The position numbers were made by a program, and so were the translations under genes. Below, piece after piece: positions 1 through 6,225 of a DNA stretch of 6,749 nucleotides. Position 1 is the stretch's first letter, and each line of letters begins with the position of its first letter. A model generated the notes under the pieces. The model saw only the letters and a program-made list of their open reading frames with translations, was not told the DNA's origin and searched no databases. This stretch comes from Methyloprofundus sp. (GTDB lineage: Bacteria > Pseudomonadota > Gammaproteobacteria > Methylococcales > Methylomonadaceae): contig WTCN01000291.1 in assembly GCA_013138555.1 (NCBI GenBank), positions 1 through 6,749 on the forward strand. Direction: 5' to 3'.

Positions 1-16
1 GCAACCCACCAGTTTA

Positions 17-676
17 TTACATAACAGTTAAAGTGATAACCTGATTAATCACCTCATCAATGGTTAAATCGGATGAGTCCAGGTAAAAAGCATCTTCTGC
101 AGGAATAAGCGGCGCTGTTTTTCGTTCACTATCGCGACGATCACGCAACTCAATCTCAGCTGTAATCTTGCCAAGGTTAGCATCAATTCCTTTTTCTTTC
201 AACTGTTTAAATCGCCTTTCACCTCTTTCTTGCGCACTCGCCGTTAAAAACACCTTGATATCCGCATCGGCAAAAACCACAGTCCCCATATCTCGCCCAT
301 CAGCGACCAGCCCAGGAAGCTGCCTAAAATCTTTTTGCTTTTGCAATAATACTTTTCGAACCGCAGGATATGCCGCTACTTTTGACGCAACGGCACCTGT
401 TTCTTCTGTTGGCAATCTAGCACTTATATCAACCCCTTGCAGCTTAACCACTAATTCATCATTACATTCAAAAGCCAGCTGCATATTTTTTGCAACTTGC
501 GTAACAGCAGACTCGTCCATTAGATCAATCTGCTGATCCAGCACAGAAATGGCCAGAGAACGATAAATAGATCCACTATCTAAATAATGCCAGCCTAGTT
601 TTTTCGCTACTGCCCGACTAACCGTTCCCTTCCCGGCACCACTAGGACCATCAATTGTTAAAACAGGAATCGTCAT
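17..676 (-). CDS. cmk: Cytidylate (CMP/dCMP) kinase
   Basis: Cytosolic kinase that phosphorylates CMP and dCMP with ATP to CDP and dCDP, salvaging pyrimidine nucleotides for RNA, DNA and phospholipid synthesis. The 219-residue protein has the usual length for the bacterial family. Visible motifs are the P-loop GPSGAGKGT (residues 10-18), the YLDSGSIYR segment (31-39) that matches the nucleoside-monophosphate site, the VADGRDMGTVVF core (124-135), and the RDRRDSERKTAPL segment (178-190) carrying the conserved Arg and Asp residues of the lid and CMP site. The ATG at 676 shares one base with the aroA stop (TAATG) and is preceded by a good Shine-Dalgarno AGGAGA, so this start is well supported and translation is probably coupled to tyrA-aroA. 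It ends at TAA 17-19. In related genomes rpsA comes next, but that would lie outside the window. Nothing is unusual about the protein. Confidence 0.97.
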   Translation of the reverse strand: MTIPVLTIDGPSGAGKGTVSRAVAKKLGWHYLDSGSIYRSLAISVLDQQIDLMDESAVTQVAKNMQLAFECNDELVVKLQGVDISARLPTEETGAVASKVAAYPAVRKVLLQKQKDFRQLPGLVADGRDMGTVVFADADIKVFLTASAQERGERRFKQLKEKGIDANLGKITAEIELRDRRDSERKTAPLIPAEDAFYLDSSDLTIDEVINQVITLTVM

Positions 677-2865
677 TAACTCTCCTGAGCACTTATATTA
701 AGTCCAAGCCCTTCTGTTAGCTCTGCAAAGCCAGGGAATGAAGTATTTACATTTTCACAATCCTGAATCACGATCGTATCGGTTGCGCGTAAAGCTGCCA
801 TAGAAAATGCCATTGCTATACGGTGATCACCATGCGAAATAACAGAACCACCCCCTATTGCTCCACCCTGTATCACCATACCATCTTCAGTCGGCTGTGC
901 ATCGACACCCAGTATTTGCAAACCATCTGCCATTACCTGGATACGGTCACTTTCTTTAACGCGCAATTCTTTCGCACCCGTTAAAACAGTTTGCCCAGTT
1001 GCGCAAGCCGCTGCCACAAATAACACCGGAAATTCATCTATCGCCAGTGCGACGAATTCTTCAGGAATTGCGATACCTTTTAAATCAGCACTACGTACGC
1101 GTATATCAGCAACAGGCTCTCCACCGACTGTACGCTCATTCATGAGTTCAATATTTGCCCCCATGAGACGCAATATATCAATCACACCGGTACGTGTCGG
1201 GTTAATGCCCACATGCTTTAGGGTCAAATCCGAATCCGGCGCAATAGATGCACCAACCAGAAAAAATGCAGCCGATGAAATATCACTGGGCACATCAATA
1301 TCAGTCGCTTTTAAAGCCCCCTGACGAGAGACAGTCACAAGGTTATCACTTTGCTTAACAGGGTGAGCAAAACCGGAAAGCATACGCTCGGTATGATCAC
1401 GCGTTGGTGCGGGCTCGGTTACCGAGGTTTCACCTTGTGCATATAAACCCGCCAGCATTAGGCAGGATTTAACCTGAGCACTGGCAATAGGCATATCATA
1501 ATGTATCCCCTGCAAAGATTTCTGCCCTCTTATTGTGAGTGGCGCAGTCCCTTTTTCAGTACTTTCAATTTTTGCCCCCATAATACTTAGAGGGTCTATC
1601 ACACGACGCATTGGGCGGCCCGATAAAGACGCATCACCGGTCAAGGTTGCATCAAATTTCTGCCCTGCCAGCAAACCACATAACAGGCGCATGGAAGTTC
1701 CTGAATTACCTAAATAAATAGGCTCTTCTGGTGCCTGCAAACCATCCAGCCCAACACCATGAATAGTCACCTCGCCCTTATCCGGCCCCTCGATTTTTAC
1801 CCCCATAGCCTGAAAAGCACGCAAGGTCGCCAAAGCATCATCACCCTCTAAAAAACCACTGACATGCGTGACACCTTCAGCAATAGAGCCCAGCATAATA
1901 GAGCGATGAGAGATGGATTTATCACCCGGTAAGCGCACTTGACCTTGCAAGTGCCCACCTGGTTGAACGGTAAAAGTTATTGATTGTGTCATGTTATTGT
2001 GTTGTTCTAAAAAACGCTCTCGAGTATTTCGAGCGTAGGTAAATGTATCATGTAATTGCTGGGATTGATTCGCTTCCAGCATGAGTTTAACAGCATCTAG
2101 CTCAGAGCTTAACTGCTCAATTAACGGAATAATGTGTTGCTTATTGGCCATACAGATATCTAGCCACATAGTGGGATCACTTGACGCGATGCGGGTAAAG
2201 TCTTTAAACCCACCTGAAGCATATTTTAAAGTCTCTACTTTTTCATCATTTTTACCAAGTACACTCACTAAGGCGAAAGCCAAAACATGAGGCAAATGAC
2301 TGGTAGCCGCCAAAATAGCATCGTGCTGCTCTACCTGCATAAATGCAATATGACTCCCCAGGCCTTGCCAGAACTCAGTTGCCAGTTGTACAAAAGCCTT
2401 ATCTGCTTGCTTGTCAGGTGTCAGAATCAGTCGCCTACCCAGAAAAAGATCATCCATAGCGGCATCCACACCACTTTTCTCAGCCCCTGCAATAGGGTGC
2501 GCAGGTACAAAATTACCGGGAAGAAAACCAAATACCTCATTTAAAGCAATAACAACATGACCTTTGGTACTGCCCACATCCATATACAAGGTTTGTTCAG
2601 ACCAGTTCGCTGCAAGTTGCTTTAAGATGTCCTGCATTGCACCAACAGGCGTTGCAATAACAACACAGTCCGCGCCAGCAATTGCTTCTGCTAAATCCAG
2701 GCTATAACTATCTATGACCTTTAAATCCTGTGCACGCTGCAGGTTTTCCAGATCTTGCTCACGACCATAAGCGCTGACCGTTGCACATAGTTTATTTTTT
2801 CGTGCAGCACGCGCGACAGAGCCACCAATAAGCCCCACACCAATGATGCATAGTTTGTTAAACAT
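676..2865 (-). CDS. tyrA-aroA: Fused prephenate/arogenate dehydrogenase and EPSP synthase (TyrA-AroA)
   Basis: A 729-residue two-enzyme protein. The N-terminal half (about 1-290) is a TyrA-type dehydrogenase that oxidatively decarboxylates prephenate (or arogenate) toward tyrosine. It has the Rossmann loop GVGLIGGS (9-16), the catalytic-type AHPIAGAEKSG segment (His123), SHLPH (189-193) and GGFKDFTRIASSDP (218-231); no ACT domain is present. The C-terminal half (about 292-729) is EPSP synthase, which joins shikimate 3-phosphate and PEP in the chorismate pathway: PGDKSISHRS (313-322), LGNSGTSMR (385-393), SAQVKS (462-467), RDHTE (489-493), NPTRTG (555-560), IDEFP (609-613), RVKESDR (635-641) and HGDHRIAM (678-685). 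The frame is open across the junction. Met292 (position 1992) could start a separate AroA but has no Shine-Dalgarno, so a true fusion is favoured; such fusions are known in Pseudomonas and relatives. The start overlaps the hisC stop by 8 bases and lacks a clear ribosome site, which suggests coupling. Position 34-35 is Gly-Arg where NAD-specific TyrA proteins usually carry Asp. Confidence 0.96.
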   Translation of the reverse strand: MFNKLCIIGVGLIGGSVARAARKNKLCATVSAYGREQDLENLQRAQDLKVIDSYSLDLAEAIAGADCVVIATPVGAMQDILKQLAANWSEQTLYMDVGSTKGHVVIALNEVFGFLPGNFVPAHPIAGAEKSGVDAAMDDLFLGRRLILTPDKQADKAFVQLATEFWQGLGSHIAFMQVEQHDAILAATSHLPHVLAFALVSVLGKNDEKVETLKYASGGFKDFTRIASSDPTMWLDICMANKQHIIPLIEQLSSELDAVKLMLEANQSQQLHDTFTYARNTRERFLEQHNNMTQSITFTVQPGGHLQGQVRLPGDKSISHRSIMLGSIAEGVTHVSGFLEGDDALATLRAFQAMGVKIEGPDKGEVTIHGVGLDGLQAPEEPIYLGNSGTSMRLLCGLLAGQKFDATLTGDASLSGRPMRRVIDPLSIMGAKIESTEKGTAPLTIRGQKSLQGIHYDMPIASAQVKSCLMLAGLYAQGETSVTEPAPTRDHTERMLSGFAHPVKQSDNLVTVSRQGALKATDIDVPSDISSAAFFLVGASIAPDSDLTLKHVGINPTRTGVIDILRLMGANIELMNERTVGGEPVADIRVRSADLKGIAIPEEFVALAIDEFPVLFVAAACATGQTVLTGAKELRVKESDRIQVMADGLQILGVDAQPTEDGMVIQGGAIGGGSVISHGDHRIAMAFSMAALRATDTIVIQDCENVNTSFPGFAELTEGLGLNISAQES
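681..686 (-). promoter_or_regulatory. Ribosome binding site of cmk
   Basis: On the minus strand AGGAGA lies four bases before the cmk ATG, inside the last codons of aroA. It is the clearest Shine-Dalgarno sequence in the window. It fixes the cmk start and suggests that cmk can load its own ribosomes as well as receive those finishing aroA. Confidence 0.75.
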
Positions 2866-3964
2866 CTGCTAGCACGGACTTTAATGCGCTAATAAAAAAG
2901 TCATTCTCAAGCTCAGTACCTATACTAATACGCAGATGATTAGGCATTTCATAGTTTGCAACGGGGCGCACTATAACTCCCTTATGCAGCAAAGCGCTAT
3001 TAATACTTGCTGCCTCTTGCTGCACATCGACAGAGACAAAATTTCCTAACGATTCAATCCAGGATAGCCCCATTGTTGCAAAAGCGCTGGTCAACTGCTG
3101 CATACCCGAGTTATTTAATGCAACTGTGGCAGCTAAATACTCAGTATCACTAATAGCCACTTCTGCCGCCGCCAGTGCCAACGCATTATTATTAAAAGGC
3201 TGGCGTACCCGATTTAAAATATCAGCCATTGCAGAACTGGATAGACTATAACCTATACGCAAGCCTGCCAAACCATAAGCTTTAGAAAAAGTACGGGTAA
3301 TCACTAAATTAGGAGTGTCAGCCAGCCAGGCAATTGAGTCGGGATAATCATCCTTAGTCACATATTCAAAATAAGCTTCATCCAATACGCAGATAACATG
3401 TTCAGGGACTGCCGCCAAAAATTCACTCAAGACCTGCTCGGTTAAATAAGTCCCTGTTGGATTATTTGGGTTAGCAATAAACAGCAGACGTGTTTTATCC
3501 GTAATCGCTGCCAACATCGCCGGCAAATCATGGCCGTAGTGTTGTGCAGGTATGACTTTGGCAATCGCACCAACGGCTTGAGTGACCAGTGGGTAAACAG
3601 CAAATGCATGCTGCGAAAAAATCACTTCATTTTCTGTCGTCAAAAAGGCACGGGCTAATAACTCCAGAATTTCATTAGAGCCATTACCCAATGTAATTTG
3701 CTCACTAGCGACTCCCCATTTCTCCGATAAAGCCGCTTTTAAGGCAAAGCCATTACCATCGGGATAGCGAGATAAATCAGCAAAACTAGCCTGTATGGCC
3801 TGCTTTACTTTTTCACTTGGCCCTAACGGGTTTTCATTTGAGGCAAGCTTTACGATTTCAGTTAAGCCTAACTCACGCTCAAGTTCAGAAATAGGTTTTC
3901 CAGGCTGATAAGGAACTAATGTTTGTACGCCGGCGGTGGCGAGTTGAAAAGTGCTGTGTTGCAT
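2858..3964 (-). CDS. hisC: Histidinol-phosphate / aromatic aminotransferase
   Basis: PLP-dependent class I/II fold aminotransferase, cytosolic. The HisC family transaminates imidazole-acetol phosphate in histidine synthesis. Copies in this gene neighbourhood are thought also to transaminate phenylpyruvate, hydroxyphenylpyruvate or prephenate, which fits its place between pheA and tyrA. With the start at 3964 it has 368 residues, close to the length I recall for Pseudomonas HisC2. Visible motifs in that numbering: KLASNENPLG near 39-48, NPNNPTG at 165-171, DEAY at 195-198, the Schiff-base lysine in TFSKAYGLAGLRIGY (Lys228, with Arg236), and the substrate-carboxylate arginine in LRISIG (Arg345). 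The frame stays open to another ATG at 4030, which would add 22 residues. I prefer 3964 because family members begin shortly before the GVQxLxPYxPGKP segment and the extra residues look like non-family sequence. Neither start has a good Shine-Dalgarno. The 3' end overlaps tyrA by 8 bases. Confidence 0.93.
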   Translation of the reverse strand: MQHSTFQLATAGVQTLVPYQPGKPISELERELGLTEIVKLASNENPLGPSEKVKQAIQASFADLSRYPDGNGFALKAALSEKWGVASEQITLGNGSNEILELLARAFLTTENEVIFSQHAFAVYPLVTQAVGAIAKVIPAQHYGHDLPAMLAAITDKTRLLFIANPNNPTGTYLTEQVLSEFLAAVPEHVICVLDEAYFEYVTKDDYPDSIAWLADTPNLVITRTFSKAYGLAGLRIGYSLSSSAMADILNRVRQPFNNNALALAAAEVAISDTEYLAATVALNNSGMQQLTSAFATMGLSWIESLGNFVSVDVQQEAASINSALLHKGVIVRPVANYEMPNHLRISIGTELENDFFISALKSVLADV

Positions 3965-4041
3965 GGTGAATAGAAAATAAAAGGTTATTTGATTCGATAA
4001 CAGTGGAACATTGAACAGACAAAAATCCATTCCAGATAAAC
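3965..4041 (-). other. pheA-hisC spacer with in-frame upstream extension
   Basis: This 77-base AT-rich stretch separates the pheA stop from the preferred hisC start and is the longest gap in the window. It reads in frame with hisC from an ATG at 4030, giving 22 extra residues rich in Phe (five, plus one Tyr). It also holds a weak sigma70-like pair: TTGTCT (4022-4017) and TATCGA (3999-3994), 17 bases apart, with a TG one base before the -10. A weak inverted repeat, TGGAATG (4034-4028) with TGTTCCA (4010-4004), pairs over seven positions, two of them G-U, and includes the upstream ATG. None of these is strong enough to call a promoter or attenuator. The spacer could equally be plain intercistronic DNA. 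Confidence 0.4.
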
Positions 4042-5127
4042 TTACAAAATAGCTTTTGGGTATGAGCCTAAAATTTTTACCATTGTAGCATTCGCCTCTA
4101 ATTCAGCTAATGCCAAAGCAATATTATTATCGGTTTGATGCCCATTGATATCAACAAAAAAGAAGTAGTCCCATAAGCCCTGACGCGACGGTCGTGATTC
4201 AATCTTGCTCATGCTTATACCATATTTAGAAAAAGGCTCCAGAATACTATATAAAGCGCCCGCATGATTTTTAGTAGAAATAAGTAATGATGTTTTATCA
4301 CTAACCGTTGCTGTAGTAGTCAATTTTCCTACAATCACAAAGCGGGTGGTATTATTCTCTTCATCCTCAATGCCTTGCTCAAGAATTGTGACATTATAAA
4401 TATCAGCCGCAATCTTACCGGCAATTGCAGCGACTCCCTGTTGCTTAGCTGCCATTCTAGCAGCCTCGGCATTACTACTTACTTCCGTACAGCGTACGCC
4501 AGGCAGTTTTTTATCTAACCATTTACGGCACTGCGCCAATGACTGTCTATGCGAGAAAACCTCAGTAATCTCTGCCAGCTCAGCAACATTTGCCATAAGA
4601 TTATGCTCTATCCTGACTTCCACCTCTCCACAAATTTTTAACGGAGAGATGACAAATCGGTCTAAAGTGTGTGTTATCACACCCTCGGTAGAATTTTCAA
4701 TCGGTACAACACCAAACTGACAATGCCCCTCTTCCACTGCCTGAAAAATATCCTCAATCGCAGTAACAGGCTCTGTACGCACCGCATGACCAAAATGCTT
4801 AAAGGTCGCTTGCTGGGTAAACGTCCCTTCCGGCCCTAGAAAAGCCACTTGCAATGGTTTCTCCAAGGCCAGACAAGCCGACATTAATTCACGAAAAAAG
4901 CGTGCGGCCGTATCATCACTTAACGGACCAGGGTTTAAACCCTTAATTCGCCTTAATACCAATGCTTCCCGATCCGGGCGATAAAAACAGTTATCTTCAC
5001 CTGAAGCTATTTTTGTCCTGGCAACCTCTTCAGCCAACGATGCCCGCTGATTAATCAGCTGTAATATTTGTTGGTCGATTGCATCAATCTGATTTCTTAA
5101 TTCAGCAAGGGGAATTACATTAGTCAT
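4042..5127 (-). CDS. pheA: Bifunctional chorismate mutase-prephenate dehydratase (P-protein)
   Basis: Converts chorismate to prephenate and then phenylpyruvate, the committed route to phenylalanine. The 361-residue protein has three parts. First is an AroQ-type helical chorismate mutase (about 1-90), with Arg11, Arg28 and Lys39 at the same numbers as the active-site residues of E. coli PheA. Second is the prephenate dehydratase domain (about 92-270), with FLGPEGTFTQ at 96-105, VPIENSTEGV at 141-150 and the catalytic NTTRF at 259-263. Third is a C-terminal ACT domain (about 278-361), with the GAL (290-292) and ESRP (310-313) motifs that form the phenylalanine site, so allosteric feedback inhibition by Phe is expected. 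It begins 18 bases after serC. That gap is made of A and T runs with CCTTTTTT on the sense strand, so there is no Shine-Dalgarno; the start rests on agreement with the family N-terminus. Confidence 0.96.
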   Translation of the reverse strand: MTNVIPLAELRNQIDAIDQQILQLINQRASLAEEVARTKIASGEDNCFYRPDREALVLRRIKGLNPGPLSDDTAARFFRELMSACLALEKPLQVAFLGPEGTFTQQATFKHFGHAVRTEPVTAIEDIFQAVEEGHCQFGVVPIENSTEGVITHTLDRFVISPLKICGEVEVRIEHNLMANVAELAEITEVFSHRQSLAQCRKWLDKKLPGVRCTEVSSNAEAARMAAKQQGVAAIAGKIAADIYNVTILEQGIEDEENNTTRFVIVGKLTTTATVSDKTSLLISTKNHAGALYSILEPFSKYGISMSKIESRPSRQGLWDYFFFVDINGHQTDNNIALALAELEANATMVKILGSYPKAIL

Positions 5128-5145
5128 TTTTTAAAAAAGGTTTAA

Positions 5146-6225
5146 TTAATGGGTACGCTCAAACTCAGCCATAAATTGAATTAATGCCTCAACACCTGAT
5201 TCCGGCATGGCATTGTAGATACTCGCACGCATACCCCCCACTGAACGATGCCCTTTTAAAGACAGAAAGCCCTGCTCTTTTGCGGCACTAAGAAACGCTT
5301 TATCCAGACCACTATCACTCAGAATAAACGGCACATTCATACGCGACCTATCTGCGACTGCAACCGGATTACTATATAAGCTAGATTGATCAATAGCCGT
5401 ATAGAGTTTAGCAGCTTTACGTTGATTCACCTGTTCCATTGCAGCAACGCCCCCCTGAGATTTCAGCCATTGCATCACCAAACCCACTAAATACCAGGTA
5501 TAGGTAGCAGGCGTATTGAGCATCGATCCTTGCTTGGCCTGTTTTTCATAATTAAAAATATCAGGCAGACCTTTTTGTGCTTTACCAATCAAGTCATCTC
5601 TGACAATCACCACGGCCGCACCAGCCGGCCCCATATTTTTCTGCGTGCCAGCATAGATGATGCCAAATTTACTCACATCTATCTCGCGAGACAGAATATT
5701 GGAAGACATATCCGCGACTAGCGGTAAATCACCCACCTCAGGAATATCCTGAAATTCTATCCCATGAATGGTTTCATTCGGCGTGTAATGCAAATAAGCC
5801 GCTTGCTCATCGACATTCCAGCTAGCACGGTCAGGAATACTGGTAAAATTATTCGCTTCTGAAGAAGCCGATACAATCACATCACAATAAGGCTTTGCGC
5901 TTTTAATCGCTTTTTCAGACCAGGCACCGGTATTGATATAACAGGCTTTCTGTTTATCACCCAATATATTCGCAGGAATAAACGAAAACTGCCCTGTTGC
6001 GCCACCCTGTAAAAACAGGATTTTATAATTATCAGGAATAGCCATTAACTCGCGTAAGTCATCATGCAAGGTCTTGGCTAAGGACATAAATTCAGCACCG
6101 CGATGACTTATTTCCATCACTGACATACCAGAACCATTCCAGTCTAGCATTTCAGCTTGTGCTTGTTTTAAAACGGCCTCGGGCAACATAGAGGGCCCGG
6201 CGCTAAAATTATATACTTTCGACAT
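5146..6225 (-). CDS. serC: Phosphoserine aminotransferase
   Basis: PLP enzyme that converts 3-phosphohydroxypyruvate and glutamate to phosphoserine in serine synthesis; in gammaproteobacteria the same enzyme also transaminates the erythronate-derived intermediate of pyridoxine synthesis. The 359-residue length is typical. Motifs seen are NFSAGPSMLP at the N-terminus (6-15), SHRGAEF (40-46), LQGGATGQF (72-80), ADMSSNILSR (171-180), the PLP lysine in YAGTQKNMGPAG (Lys196) and HRSVGGMRASIYNAM at the C-terminus (326-340). All key residues are present. The ATG shares one base with the gyrA stop (TAATG), and a GGGTGAGAG stretch just upstream can serve as ribosome site, so translation is probably coupled to gyrA. 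Its place ahead of pheA and hisC links PLP and amino-acid supply in one transcript. Family identity is secure; dual use in pyridoxine synthesis is known for the family and not provable here. Confidence 0.97.
   Translation of the reverse strand: MSKVYNFSAGPSMLPEAVLKQAQAEMLDWNGSGMSVMEISHRGAEFMSLAKTLHDDLRELMAIPDNYKILFLQGGATGQFSFIPANILGDKQKACYINTGAWSEKAIKSAKPYCDVIVSASSEANNFTSIPDRASWNVDEQAAYLHYTPNETIHGIEFQDIPEVGDLPLVADMSSNILSREIDVSKFGIIYAGTQKNMGPAGAAVVIVRDDLIGKAQKGLPDIFNYEKQAKQGSMLNTPATYTWYLVGLVMQWLKSQGGVAAMEQVNQRKAAKLYTAIDQSSLYSNPVAVADRSRMNVPFILSDSGLDKAFLSAAKEQGFLSLKGHRSVGGMRASIYNAMPESGVEALIQFMAEFERTH

Noticed and set aside
1..16. Possible start of rpsA leader after cmk
   Set aside because: Only 16 bases remain before the window edge and no start codon or ribosome site can be assigned; rpsA is expected from gene order alone.
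168..536. Plus-strand open frame of 122 codons opposite cmk
   Set aside because: It lies entirely antisense to a well-conserved kinase gene, its translation resembles no family I know, and it is rich in Ser, Ala and Cys as expected for a shadow frame.
2287..2544. Plus-strand open frame of 85 codons opposite tyrA
   Set aside because: It is antisense to the conserved TyrA domain, has no ribosome site that I can see and no recognisable motif. The other short plus-strand frames (1142-1324, 1535-1717, 2081-2290, 5530-5721) are rejected for the same reasons.
5128..5148. TTTTTTAAAAAA and TTAATTAA palindromes between serC and pheA, considered as terminator or operator
   Set aside because: The self-complementary A/T runs lack a GC stem and a loop, so they would not form a stable terminator hairpin. 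No known operator consensus matches, and pheA follows immediately.
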